Positions 23,486 through 36,365 of a stretch of 64,000 bases of DNA are shown here, one piece after another; positions within the stretch are counted from its first letter, which is position 1; each line of letters opens with the position of its first letter. Made by a program: the position numbers and the translations under genes. The notes beneath the pieces are model-generated. The model ran no database searches and was not told the DNA's origin. It saw only the letters and a program-made list of their open reading frames with translations. Source of the DNA: Chamaecyparis obtusa (Eukaryota; Streptophyta; Pinopsida; Cupressales; Cupressaceae); NCBI GenBank assembly GCA_027943335.1, contig BSBK01006433.1:124001-188000 (forward strand), given 5' to 3'.

Positions 23486-25222
23486 TCATACATGGCCATT
23501 GACAGGAATTGAGAAATATGAACCCTTCCTAAATAAGGGAAAATTCTTCATCAGTTTGAAACAACATGGATAACCTCTAGCAATTTCTTCACTACTGAAA
23601 CTGAGTCCAAAAACCATTTGCAGAATAGTATCCCATAAGACCTTTCCAAATAGCCATGCCTCATCATAAATTTTTGATTCTTTTGTATTTTCCTGCATAC
23701 TACCTTTTGCATCCATCTTTTGAGAGGAGAGAGGATATTCACTAGATTCTAAAAATACTGGAACATACTTGCATCCATTTGATTCATCAATATTATCATT
23801 ACCAGATATATCAGTATTCAAATCAAAACTAGGAAGATCAGAACATTCAAATGGAATGTCATCATACTGGTTGCAAGCACTATTATTAGTAGTTTTAGAT
23901 TCCAAACCAAGACTGAAACAAGATACATCTTCATTACACACAGGCTCTACTAGGATTGAAACATCTTCTTTATTTGTTGTAATTGTCAATTCTACAAGAT
24001 GTTCATCTAAATTTAGAATTTCAATACCTAAATTGACTATAGAAGAGGACTCACATATGATTGGCATCATGACTTGATCAATTTTCATTTCAAGACCAGG
24101 AAAATCTTCATCTAATTCTTTGTCTTCTACATGATGCTACAGTACTTCATTAATATTTGAAACCTCTTGTTCAAAATCTGTTGTTGCATTAATTTCTTCA
24201 ACAATATTTTTAGTAAGATGATTATCATAACATACCTCGTCTTTTTTATTCACACATATTTGATCAGGAACATTCAATATTGTATTATCTTCAAAGAAAA
24301 ATGTTTCTGATATCTGATCTTTATCAGCTATAATGAATGAAGGATCAACCTTATTATGTTCTTCAATAACATCAGGAATTTCATCTTTTGATAGCCCATC
24401 AGCCTTAGGATGATCTTCAAAAGAAAAATAGTTTGAAACATTATCCTCATTCTTTTCACCCAATCTACAACTTTCATCAACACAAGAAAAAGGAAACATG
24501 GATACATCTTCTTTTTCAATTTTGTTTACCTTTTCTTCCTGATCTTCAAGAATATCCCTATTCGCCAAATTTTGTCTTGTAGAATTCCAGGGCTTTTCCT
24601 ACTCTTCTGAAACTAGGCAACTTGTAGATTCTTTACTTACCAGTTCTTCTTCAGGTATAGTCAAAAGAACAGATTTCTTCTTTCTCCTTTGGGCTTGGAC
24701 CTTGAAATACTTCTGATGCACATTTTTTAACAATAGGGTAGACTGATGAACTTTAGACACACTCAATCCTTTCTTCAAACCCTCAGTCAAACTTAGTTTA
24801 TATGCTTCCCAAAGGAATTGGAAGTTGGGATCATCTTCAACATTTATCTCCATAATTGTGGGTTTCATTCTGATTTGTTTTCTTGGTTTAACCTCTTTTT
24901 CACTCAAGACTGAAAAATTTAATGAGGTGTGATCTTGAGGGGCTTCTGACATTTCACCATCATCTATATTGAGCTCTTTCTTTAACTTCTGCAACAACTT
25001 TGTTTTCTCTTCCACTTCTTTCAGCAAATGATATCTTGCACATATACTCATCCACAACAAAGCAGTTAAATGATCCTCTTCAATACTCAGGTTCATCTTT
25101 CTTCCATGAGTAATGCTTTCTCTCCAAGCATCAAACATATCATGCAATACAAAATCAGTAGTGTGATGAATTTCTATAAGGGAAGGATCTGGCCTCCTTC
25201 CTTTCTCCATTTTAGAAGGCAT
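23486..25222 (-). pseudogene. Outer element ORF of unknown function with duplicated motif
   Basis: 579 codons in one frame from the minus-strand ATG at 25222 (MPSKMEKGRRPDPSL) to a stop at 23486-23488. Only two TAGs interrupt it, at 24599-24601 and 24137-24139, and there is no frameshift. Residues about 23-56 and 133-164 are two copies of one motif, with shared spacing of aromatic residues, S-x-T-x-G-x-x-K, L-S-I/V, His and L-L. A Lys/Glu heptad stretch separates them. The remainder is acidic and low in complexity. I see no capsid, zinc knuckle, protease or polymerase motif. It sits about 330 bp after the primer site, where gag would be. The frame is open further upstream to 25309, but without an ATG. 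Confidence 0.65.
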
Positions 25223-25550
25223 GGTCCTTTTACAACAAAGTCTCCAATCTCCTGCAAGTTTTGAGATAATACAATTTTGAAAATATAAAACACTGGACTC
25301 TTCAACCAAAGTTATGAGGACCAGAGTGGAGTCGCCAATCTCTGAGAAGTAGAGATAACTATAAAACTAAGGAAACCAATATTAGCATCAATCTTCTCTT
25401 CTTCCTCAGTTGGGTGCTTTCCAGTCTTCAACTTTAAGCTAGTTCTTCCTTCAGCATGTGGGACTGGAAACCTGATTCTTGTGGCAAGCACCTTTCTCCA
25501 CAAGATCAGCTATAAAAGGGGAAACTAGAAATATGTCTATTTAGAAATTC

Positions 25551-25568
25551 TCCCTAGTAGAGTCACCA
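25551..25568 (-). other. Primer binding site, TAT/Ogre-like
   Basis: On the minus strand TGGTGACTCTACTAGGGA follows the 5' LTR after 4 bases. It differs from the TAT/Ogre-type TGGCGACTCTGCTGGGGA consensus by C-to-T and G-to-A changes only. It fixes the element's orientation. Confidence 0.7.
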
Positions 25569-27393
25569 AAAATTGTTAGTTAACATTTTGTCCTCCCATT
25601 AGATTTGTAATCTCTGACTCTTTTAGCACCCAAGGTGAGAGAACAAAAGGATGTCACCAACAAATGGGTCAGTGTATATCTACAATCACTGCCCTCTGAA
25701 TTGATAGGTACAGCTCCCTGCTTATGTTTAATCTTCAATGAATTTGTTTCTTTAATGATCATCAAATTATTCCTTATGAGTTTTTAACCAAATTGCTTGT
25801 AGGCATAAATAATTCAGGCAAGGATAAAGTGGACAATCTATAATCCCCAATGGAATGTTGATCACAGATTATCATGAAGTCTATTATCTAACTTAAACCT
25901 ACCTCATCTAAGAGTGCATGTCCTACTAATGAGAATAGAATTAGAATCATATATAGATAGCAAATAGAATTTCTTATACTGCAACTACTAATCATGAAAT
26001 GGAATTCAAGTAGGAATCATAGCTCCATACATAATTGTACTTTCTATTCGGATGCATCTAAATAATAGGGTAAATAGGAGAAGAATCATACATGAAAGGC
26101 AAATGGAATTACTTTAACTATAATTACTAACATAAAATAGAATCTAGCAAGCAATTACAGCTTCACGTGCAACTGTTCTGTCTATTCACATGCAAATGAA
26201 AAAACTACTAGTACAACAAACATGAAAATAGCTAAGTAATTGGAATCACCCTTGCTACAATTGCAAGTTTGCTGACCCTTTTATTGATTACAGTATTTAT
26301 AGAACTTACAATGCTTGTTGGAAATGATTCAACTTCCAGAATACAAAAAGACAAGGCACAAAGAGAGAACATCTTGATGATAGAATTTGAAAAGCCAATC
26401 ACTGACATGGGAATAAGAAAAGACATCATGACCGTGACACTTCATTTCAAGACTTTAATCTTCTTCATGATCAACATCTGTCAGGCCAAATCCATTGGGT
26501 TTTTGGAGTAACAAATAATGATCTTTGCTCATAACTTTAGATTCAAACTAGAACATAAAATGAAAGGCCGCAAATAATCACCCTTCGAACAACATTGTCT
26601 TCATCCTTGAATGCCAAGTTTACTGGACCATTGAAATAGGACTCTATCTGATATTAGGATGTATTGAAACTCTTATACCACTTTACGATAATGACTTACT
26701 ACGACCATTGAAATTCCTATCTCTGATCATCTTCTCAAGTGAGAATACAAACTCTATTGGATTACGTCATCTTTTAATCCCTTCATTTTCCTTAAACATC
26801 AGCCCCACCTGACAATTTCTCATCAGATGTTAGTCACATGATTGCAAGAGGAAAGAATATTCCTTGTGATCATGTGCCAACCGTAGATCCCCCGCATCTG
26901 ACAGAACTGAATACTAGCCAGGTCCATAGGATAGGTGGTAGTCGACCACAATCCCGCTGCACTTTAATATGCCCAAAGACTTAGAAAATCAGAACCACCT
27001 TACTGCATAAAATACTACAATGAATCAGGAGTTGCCACATCAATTTATTTGACCAGTTACACCTGTCACCTCAGTTATAAAGTGATACCAAAAATGGGCC
27101 CGCTGGGACACGTGGCACCTTGTCATTATTTCGCATGGAATAAACATCATGCAACTTCTTTTATGTGAAATAAGGACAGCTGTAGATTCTGACCGAAGAT
27201 AGAAAAAGGAACTGGGCCCCCATCTACTAAGGAGTACATGTGTCTTAATCCTGCTTTCCTGCTAAGAAAGAGTGACATCATCATGGGGAAGCGATCATCA
27301 TTGATCTGTGTTGCACAATAAAAAGCTTGCAAACCCACCAGTACACATGTTGATATCCCGTTAAGCCGCAAAGCATCTTTGGTGACTTACATT

Positions 27394-27439
27394 GTCACAT
27401 GATCACATGGGTGTTATTTTATCCATGCAATCATGCGAC
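27394..27439. repeat. LTR hairpin 1, second LTR
   Basis: Arms GTCACATGATCACATG (27394-27409) and CATGCAATCATGCGAC (27424-27439) around the conserved 14-nt loop. Confidence 0.82.
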
Positions 27440-27619
27440 TGCTCTATCATTGGCACATCTATGTTATCAGAGTACATGGGTCCCACTACCACATGGAAGA
27501 ATCTCACAAGTTCACATAAACATTTGGCAGGGGTCATGATCTTGCGAGGACCATCAGATGTGATCCTTTATTCTACCATAAGTAAGTCCGTTGACTTGGG
27601 TCCCACCTAGTCTTTCATT

Positions 27620-27665
27620 GTCTCATGATCGCATGGGTGTTATTTTATTCATGCGATCATGAAAC
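27620..27665. repeat. LTR hairpin 2, second LTR
   Basis: Arms GTCTCATGATCGCATG (27620-27635) and CATGCGATCATGAAAC (27650-27665). The inner 12 pairs are perfect. Confidence 0.82.
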
Positions 27666-27841
27666 CTCTCTATCATTGGAGCACATGGGTTCCAGCAGGG
27701 TACCATCCATCTGCTTGAGCTTCCATTATCACATCCACACTGTTTCATACATAGATTGTACGTGGACTCCAATTGGAGTCAATTTAATCCTCCCTGTCCT
27801 TTGTGCATTTTTCCCACCTAAACGGCTATGCTTCATGCCTT

Positions 27842-27887
27842 GTCACATGATCACATGGGTGTTATTTTATTCATGTTATCATACGAC
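27842..27887. repeat. LTR hairpin 3, second LTR
   Basis: Arms GTCACATGATCACATG (27842-27857) and CATGTTATCATACGAC (27872-27887), the most decayed of the set. Confidence 0.75.
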
Positions 27888-28526
27888 CACACACCTACTG
27901 CAAGGATTTTCACATCATCCAATCCCTTAACCTATGTGGGCCCCCCTCTCCTTCACTATGATGGAAATCAACCACATCTTTAGGCAATTATAATTTGTCA
28001 CCGAGTCATTCAGGACTACACACACTATCCCTTGATTCCATTATAATTCAACATAGACTCATTGCCATTTTCTTTGATTGCTATGGATCTTGATACCAAG
28101 TGAAATATAACAATGCAATCTCCTTTTCATTTTGCAAACTTCTAGGAACACTTCTTGATATCTCCTTAGCACTACCATAAGAAGTATAATTCTGAATGTT
28201 TCAATGCCAACTCTGTTATTACATCAGTCACATGAAGACTTTCCTCTGATCCCTTGTAAATGCCTGAAGATCATGATCCATAATTGTCATTCCATCTGAG
28301 AAGGAGCATCAACAAGAGCATATAATCTTTTCCAGGTTGGGATCTACAACCTAACCAAATAATGAGACCTTAAAAACATCCCACCCAGTTAAAACATGAA
28401 AGAAAAATGAAGGGAAACCCAGCGAAGATTTCCTATCTTAGAGGAAATCTAGACCTAGACATTACATGACCAGACTGACTTGACATGACCAAAAAAAAGG
28501 GTGGCTGAAAGTCAGGCAACACAATG

Positions 28527-29231
28527 CTATCAAAATGAAGAGTGGGTTGGTGATTTTCTCTTGGATGAGGGAAATTTATAAATTTTTAGGAAAGGCTTGG
28601 GTTAGGAAGGGTGATCAGGGTTTAGGACAAAGGGTTAGGGTTTAAGACCAAGGGTTTGGACCTAGGGTCGAAGGGATAAGGATGAAGGGTTGATCACACA
28701 TGTATGAAAAAAAATAGGGAAGTGTGATAGGGGACAAGGGTGGAAGAATAGGCATAGTTCTTCATTAAGAGGTTGTAAGAGCCATTGATGAAGGTGTAAG
28801 GGTTCATTAATGAGTATGTAAGGCTCATTAAGGAGGGTGTTGACTTTGAGTTAAACAGAGAGGTTTTAGAAGAAGAGGATTAGGAATCACCCCTTAAGTG
28901 GGGTTAGGGAGTGATTAGGAATGGGAGGATAGGATTAGAAGAGTTTAGAAGGTGTCTAGGGTTTTGGGGATTTAAACACATATTTAATTTATTTAAATGG
29001 GATTCGGTTGAGAAATAATTTATTAAATATTTTAATAAATTTAGGAGGGATTGATATTTAAACTTTATTTAAATATTTTTGGAAGGGTTTTCTTAATTAA
29101 ATGAATTTAATTAAAATAGGAGAGGGGATAATGGTAATAATTAATTAATTAATTAATTAATGATGATTTTATCAAGACTTTTGTTTAACTAAAATATTTT
29201 GAATTAACAAGTGCATTTTTAGGTGTCTACA
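28527..29231 (-). repeat. Possible older LTR fragment broken by the outer element
   Basis: The right edge reads GGTGTCTACA, i.e. TGTAGACACC on the minus strand, a common plant Ty3 LTR start. The segment is AT-rich with an (ATTA)n run at 29139-29162. No mate or target duplication is visible. Confidence 0.3.
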
Positions 29232-29744
29232 GTACCATACTAAAAAATTGAAATCCATGATTAAATGATTATTAGGACCTATTAGACCCATTTTGGTGAT
29301 TTTAAGATCTAAATGTTCATTATGTCTGATCTTGGCAAGTTTATTTTGTTACAATGTTGAGAAAGACTAATTGCACCCTTGGTCCCCTTGGTGTTTCCAT
29401 TGCAACAGTGGTTTGTGACATGGTTTAACAACCTCTCGTGTCTTCTATAATTCTAGTGGTTGTAAGAGGAATTAATAGGTAGATAACTTGGTGTGCCAAT
29501 AACTGCTAGTTGTAACAAGTGGTTTAAGAGCTTTGTCATAAGTTCAAACCATTTTTGTGTGTTGTGGGGATTGTTACAATGGTGAGAAAGAATGAATGGA
29601 CCCTTCTGTGTCCTCTATAAGTCTAGTGGTTGTGGACACCAATACGATGATCTTTTGGTGCAACACCAATCGCTTCTCTTTTCTTGATACTTTTCACTCT
29701 CCCCAAGTTCTAGTTAAAATTTAATCCCCTTTCTAATGCAATCA
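29232..29744. other. Spacer with a short dispersed motif
   Basis: No gene. A block around 29410-29470 (GTGTCTTCTATAA, CTAGTGGTTGTA) recurs near 29605-29630 and 53370-53400, suggesting an old dispersed repeat. Confidence 0.45.
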
Positions 29745-30700
29745 AGGTGGGTGGATCCAATTAAGGACTGACTGACCTTGCAGTCAAACCAATATGCAAT
29801 AGAAATACACAACAACAACAATAGATCTATGATGGAACATAAGTCTTTATTCATCAAAATACCAATTACATGCAATGTGTTGAGCTATAAGACCTTCCCA
29901 ATTATGGCCAATTACAAAGCAAGTAACAATCTACAAGATCTCATAGGATCCAAATATTTTCCCCAACATTAGCATCCAGCTAGTCCAGGTCTGCAACAGG
30001 CAACACACTGGTAGGCACCTAGGAAAGATCTAAAATTGTACTCAAACTTCCAAGCAATCTTCCTGCTCCTAAGCTCGCAGGCTACTAACCTTCTTTCCAA
30101 CAATCTCCTCCCCAAAAAACTATCCTAGCATCCTATAAATACTAATTCCTAGCCACAAGTCTGCTGATGAAACAATAAATCTCTATAAACAAATATTAAA
30201 TGCTAAAACACCAGTCGGCTCTCAAATAGCCTTACAAAAATAAATAAACTCTCAAAGATGGCCCCAACTATCATCAGATCCGCATAGAAGAATGCAACAT
30301 GCTAGATCTAGGTCCCCACATGTCCAAAGGTCAATCCATAACTCGAGGAGTGTGACCCAAATTAAATGCACCAGTCAGCCAAGATGATTCATCCAAAATA
30401 ATCCCATCGGTAAGCAAGAACACCAAGCAACAAAGGAAATAACTGAGCGTCAATGAACCAACCATGCCAAGCATGACCGAACAACATAGTTATCACTGAG
30501 CACTAGTGAACTAACATCTTCAGTCACTAAGCATTCTTTAGAGACCGAGCACCCCGCTAACCACATAAACCGAGCAACCAATCTCCCAAACCGAGCAAGA
30601 ACTCTCCAAACCAAGATCAAAACTAACAATCTACCTCCAAAGACAAACATATTTTTGGTTGACATAGGATTTCCAAGAATCCTAGGATGCTCCTACATCA
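29745..30700 (-). repeat. LTR of the TGATGTAGGAGCATCC family, minus strand
   Basis: Read on the minus strand from 30700 it starts TGATGTAGGAGCATCC and is rich in CTCGGT. It contains GTATTTATAGG as a TATA region and an AATAAA signal. It matches the partial plus-strand LTR at 63544-64000, including a block around TTTGTAAGGCTATTT and CAGCAGACTTGTGGCT. The left end is not defined. The minus-strand frame 30450-30665 is incidental. Confidence 0.6.
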
Positions 30701-31440
30701 CTTTCTCATGGAAAATTTCACCAATTTTAATGTGTCCCTAAGTTTTGGGGCCCAAATTTTACTCAGGATAAGATTTTATGGTTTAGTCGATTGATTTTAT
30801 TTTTTTGATGGCTTGGATTAAATTTTGGTCCTTAAATTATGGAGAAAGTATAAAACCCCCTCTCTCCTCATTTTGGATATCAAATCCATACTCAATAATT
30901 TGTAATCAAGATATCAAGATTTTCTAGCATTCTAGAGCAACTGAGTATTTTGATTCAATATTTGAAGGCAAGAACCCAAGATCAACATCTCCAAGTCTCC
31001 AATTCCTTAAGATCATTAAAGTCAAAGAAAATTTTCTCCAATTTATTCAAGTTTATCTCACGTGATGGAAAAGTAAAGGAACTCTCAATAAAGAAAGAAG
31101 ATCCATCATCTATTCCATATTCTCTCTCCTTTGCAAGTGGTTATCAAGCATATCTACATTCAAGATCTAGGAATGACATTTATAAATTTATGCATTTGTG
31201 AGGGAATCATTGATTCTAACTCATATTCCAAGTCCAACTTTTTGTATTTCAAGTACATTCAAGCACCTTCATGGGTATGATAAATTTCTACATTTATCCA
31301 TTAGGGTTTATGCAAGGTTAATCTATCCATTTCCTTCCTATTTAATTTTCTTTATTCAATTTAATTTTATTTGTAAGGTCAATCCCTAAAAAGGGTTTGA
31401 CCAAGGAAAACACCTTTAGAAATTTTTTTCCCTAATTTTA
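30701..31440 (+). repeat. Dispersed repeat R1, copy c (3' part)
   Basis: Homologous to about 34560-35100, e.g. ATTCAAGCA, CATGAGGGTTTATGCAAGGT-like and TTTTGACCAAGGAAAACACC-like blocks. Non-coding. Confidence 0.55.
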
Positions 31441-33350
31441 TGTGTGCAAGAACATGTTATAGGGCTATCATATTTGATTTGGGTAGATCAAGAATAGTCA
31501 GATGATCTGTGAATAATGCAGTCAAGAACACTAGGCAACATGTCACCATTTCCATGATGATTCTATCATTTTGAGCTCATATTTTAAACACATGTCACAT
31601 TTGACTCTTGTTTTTCTCTTCTTTAAATGTTTCTCACTCACAGTCTATTACAATCTATTTTTACTAGTTTTTCTGTAACTTTCCTAGCTAATCATTTATA
31701 TTACTATATCTTATCATTCTTATTTCATCAATCACATGTTTGAGTGAAGGATCACTATCTCACTTAGAATTTAAATCTCCTCTTAACCTTAGAGGCATAT
31801 GTTACTTCAAAAATGTGTAATTCATAAAATGGTGAAGTGATTCTACCTAGTTATGTTACTGCTTCCTTTTCACATCTATATAGGTAACATTTGGCTCCAT
31901 TAGGGAGGTCATCAATATCATGGTTGAAAAGGAAGAGGGTACTACTAATAAAGGAGGAGGTTTAATTTATGGGGAAACTATAAACTCAACCAAAGGTACC
32001 ATTCCTCATATGTCCCTTTAAGTAGTTATAGTAGGGTAAAGGCACAATAAGTTGTCACACTTTTATAAAGGAAAATGCTAACAACACAAAAACTATTCAA
32101 CTTCAACGACATTAAAGTGGCATTTTTGTTTGGAATTTTAAAATGACGTAAACTAATGAAATGTATAAAAATGGATGAAGTTTAAGATTATTATTTTAAA
32201 TAATTTTTTTACATAATAATTGGTATGTTTTTAAAATTTTTAAAGCCAATTTTTTAGTTGCTGAAAAATGATGAAAATGATGGGGTCAAGTTCCCGTAAA
32301 AAAACTATATGTAAATAATTTGTTTTCCCTCTGATATCAAAATATGTTATAGATGACATATATAGCCAATGCATATGAAAATTTTAAAAAAAAATGACTG
32401 AAATTCTAACTCACCTAAAATCGACAGTTCTCATTTCCTATGTTATTTTTCATAAAAAATATTTCCCAATAAAAAAAAATTAGAAATCCTCAAAGCGAAC
32501 TCTCTCCTCTAGCGAACCATTTTTTTAAAAAAAAATTCTTATATGATTTACTAGTTTTTTCTTTCTTCGAATCATCTTCTCGACTATTAAACTACCTAGT
32601 TGCAATATTTTTCATTTACAATATACTATGTTTATTTAAAACACTTTAAAATCTATATGATAATATTGTTGACTTTGAGCTTTACAAAAGGGTATTTTTA
32701 TATTTAAATTGAAAAATATCATTAAAAAGAGTAGGAATTATTGAAACATCTATTTTTTGAAACTATTTTATTTTTTTGGTAATTCGACTCAAATTGGTAT
32801 AAAAGATGCATTTAATAGATATTTACAATTGGAAATTTTGAATCACTTATCTAACTTAGCTACTAGCTTGATCATATGTTTCATAAAAAATAATTTTTAG
32901 AAAGAAATACTCAAATTTAGCTTTGTTGATAAGTTATCCTGAAATATGACATCTTATTATGCTTTTACCCAGTAATGGAGGAATCATCAAGGATTAGTCA
33001 GAAAATGTTAGAGGAGAGGGGGAGGCATGTAGTGACCTCTTTCCATTGAAAATAAACAATAAGGTGAGGGATTTCCACTAGGAAAAACAACTGAAACTAA
33101 GGATGAGCCTTAGACTTTGGATGTATTGGTGCCTTTACCTTGTCCACCATAGGAATAGATGTAGGAATGGGTGAGACCATTACATTTGTATCAAATTTCC
33201 CTATCCTTATACTTGTTATAATACCTGAATAACCTATTGTACTTTAGAATAGGATCCCTACTAGAGTAAGATATAAGTGACCAAATAAGAAGCCCAAATG
33301 AGAAAATAGAGGTTGATATGTAGTTTCCTAATGTGTTTGTAGGGTACACT
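31441..33350. other. AT-rich spacer, nothing recognised
   Basis: About 1.9 kb of AT-rich DNA with A/T homopolymers. No coding region, RNA gene or repeat boundary is supported on either strand. Confidence 0.55.
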
Positions 33351-35100
33351 CATGGGATAATTTAGTGAATTTTTGAACCACTAAGGGGACTAACCCGATA
33401 GAGACTAATTAGGGGATACTCAATTTTACTCAGAAGAGGTCTAACTTAGGGATAAAACAAAAAAATTTAGGAACTACTTTGGGTCCCATAATGACCATCA
33501 AGTTCTACTATACCCCAAAGAGGGAAGGGATAAACCATGGGGAGTCTAAATAATTTCCTAACACTCATCATGTCATGCATGATATAGCCCATTCATGAAG
33601 AGTATCTATTTCATAATAAAATTCACTTTACAGGTGGGATCAACTATCACACGTAATGGTTTTATCATTAATTTATGTTTGGTTTTACAAGTCACATCAC
33701 TCTCAATTATAGGGCGTGTCTAGAGTAGAAAATAATATTTCATGTTACACATCCTCTAGTTGGATGGAAAGATGGGAGTGATGGTAACCATATTGATAAA
33801 TATAATATCACTCAATGGATGGGGAAGATGGTTTTGAATACTAGTAGTTGTCATGCTCATAAAAATGTAGAGAATGGAATTTTCCATCATATATATTGAT
33901 CAAACCCCAAATAGATAATTGATCCTTGCGACACCTCACTAAACTAGTGCTCTGGTGAGCTAGGAAAATAAAGGAGACAAATTACATATATTGAAATTAA
34001 AACATAAATAAATACAAGATAAAATAAAGAAATATAAATAACTCTAAGATAATAATAGATAAAAATAGTTATGCTATTGAAAATGGAAGGAAAAATAATC
34101 AAGCCTAACTTGCAAGCTCTACTAGCTCACTATCCTTAATACTTGTGTTAATCTAGGACTGAAACATGGATGGAAGATGCTAGTGTAGTGTTTGATAACC
34201 CTATATAATTATGGTATATATATTCATAATAGAAATATACAAGTCTATAATCTTAAAAATTTAGCACCCATAGTTGTTTATAGGACATATTAGACCCTAT
34301 TTTCATTATTTTGTGTGCAGAATACCTATTAGGCTTGATGCCTGTGACCTATTTCCTATTGTCCTGAACTTAACTCTGCCCAAGATCCCACTGAAATTTT
34401 GGCCTCATCTTCCTAGGACACATTTCCAATGGTGATCTATCCCTAGGTTTTGGGTATTTATTTCACCTAGAGCCCTATATCGAGGCCTTCTTCTGAGGTT
34501 TTCAATTCTAGTAAGCTTGGATCAACTTTGAATCCTAGAATTATAAATTTAATATAAAAGAATATCCTCCCCCCTTATTTAACATAATTTTATCATATGT
34601 AAGTTATTATTGTCAATTGAAAGCTATCTATCAAGAGTTTGCAAGCATCAAAGTTAAGAAATTAAGGATTTGAGATTCAAGATTTGAATGCAAGAATCCA
34701 ATTCAAGATCTCCAAGTCTTCGTTTATTCAAGATACATCCAATAACAGATAATAATCTCCCATGATGTCCAAGTAGAGGAATTTTCATTTCAATTAAGAA
34801 GATTCATTCATCATTGTTTTCCTTCTTCGTTGCATGTGGTGATTAAGTATATATATATTATTTATATTGGTGTGAAAATCATAGATACATATATTTTGAG
34901 GACATAATTGATCCTAGTTTTTATTTCCAAGAACATTCAAGCATCTTCATGAATCTAAGAAATTTCTACATCCATTCATGAGGGTTTATGCAAGGTAAAT
35001 CATTTTTTAAATTTTTATATTGTTTCCTTTAAATTTTTTTTATCCCATTTCAAGGTTGATTCCTAAATATGGTTTTGACCAAGGAAAACACCTTTTCCTT
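33351..35100 (+). repeat. Dispersed repeat R1, copy b
   Basis: The longest copy. It matches 9985-11170 in its first part and 30701-31440 in its last part, so it links copies a and c into one family. Block order at 33355-33570 is rearranged relative to copy a. Confidence 0.6.
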
Positions 35101-35540
35101 TTTTAATGTGTAGGAATAGAGTATGTAGCTATCATTCAAAAGTGCTAGGTATAGGTTGACTATCCACTTTATCCCTAGATGCAGATTGACTAGTCACTCT
35201 ATCCCTACCATTTTTCACTTCACCAATAGAGTCAATTGACTTTCAATCCTACATACAACCTTAGAGATAATTTTAATAACTTGTTATAAAAAACAAGACC
35301 ATCATTTCAAGGGCTTGTATATGAATTATGATCAAAATATGACTTTACAACTAGTTCTCCAAGATTTAACTCTACTTTGAGAGACCAATAGAACAAAGTA
35401 AAGTATGAAAACCAATCCTTTTATGTGATGATCAAACTATAAATTTAATTTCAGATTATTATAACATAAGAATTTGCACAATGAAACAATCTATAAAATA
35501 GATTTATCTGACAGACTAATTAAAAATAATTGAAAACTTA

Positions 35541-35569
35541 GGTATGTGTAGGATCATGGTATACCAAAA
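35541..35569 (+). repeat. Outer inverted repeat, left arm
   Basis: Matches the reverse complement of 40279-40307 at 28 of 29 positions, and after a 10-bp gap the similarity resumes (GTGGC[A/G]ATG). Its centre is the palindrome TGGTATACCA. It suggests the outer end of a DNA-transposon-like unit. Confidence 0.6.
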
Positions 35570-35589
35570 TATGGCCTTAAGTGGCAATG

Positions 35590-36365
35590 AAAAATTAGAA
35601 AATAAGGGTTAGTCAACTTGACGTAAAAGGTTGAACATCTTATGGACCTTATGTGAAAAAGTTGTAAGAGTAGAATCTATAGGAAATTGAATGTAGTTTC
35701 TAAACTACTAGCCCTTGTTTGAATTTTTTTTGTCTAATTGTTCAAAATTTTAGATTTCAATGCAGTACTACAAAAATTTCAGGAAAAGATAAAGAGTACA
35801 TGTATGTTTGACCACCTTAATCACAATCAAATGATGATATATTTTCCCAAGATTCTAGATATAAGTAGTAGACTCATGCCCGAATGTGACACATATTTTT
35901 TTGTAATTTTTGGTCAAAAAAATAATTAATTATGAATTTTCTACTATAACTTTTTCAGAATAAAAAAACTCTCGTGTCCGACCAGCTTAACTAATTCAAA
36001 ATTTTACCAAATTCAAAACTTTTTTTTCTTATGGTAGCTAAAGCATAGAATGCAACACATGTTTTGGATTTCAAAAATGTTAAACAGTTTGAAAGTTATA
36101 GCTATTTTTAATCAGTATGTCAATTATGAATTTAAATATATCTCAATTGAAAAATAAATAATAATTACTTACTGAACTCAAAATTTGATAGCAATTATAG
36201 TGATGGAAAGATGATAATGTCTTTAAGAAACCCTTTTTGTTTAATCAATTTCGGGTGAAAAATAGTCGTCAGCTACATGGTCGAGGTCTCGGTATCAAGA
36301 ACTATCTCCTAAAACACACCTAAAGGGTTGACCACCCACATTTGGTAATGCCCAAGGAAATACCA
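35590..36365. other. Spacer between outer and inner inverted repeats
   Basis: AT-rich. The frame 35738-35929 is not supported. The right-hand side of the unit has only about 120 bp at the corresponding place, so this may contain an insertion. Confidence 0.45.

Larger units (their letters stand above)
12765..28521 (-). mobile_element. Outer TAT-like LTR retrotransposon carrying a nested element
   Basis: The left LTR (12765-13797 plus 21265-23184) and the right LTR (25573-28521) are about 2.95 kb each once the nested insertion is removed. The element is flanked by CAATG duplications at 12760-12764 and 28522-28526. The primer site (25551-25568) and the 579-codon ORF both read on the minus strand, so the right LTR is the 5' one. 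No gag, protease, RT or integrase was found, so it is non-autonomous (LARD-like). The nested insertion lies wholly within its 3' LTR and must be younger. Confidence 0.9.
25573..28521 (-). repeat. Outer element 5' LTR
   Basis: 2,949 bp, uninterrupted. It preserves the empty target of the inner element and three hairpins that correspond to those at 22057, 22283 and 22505. Confidence 0.92.

Noticed and set aside
28600..28680. Telomere-like AGGGTTAGGGTTTAAG stretch
   Set aside because: Only two or three imperfect TTTAGGG-like units. No tandem array, so not an interstitial telomere.
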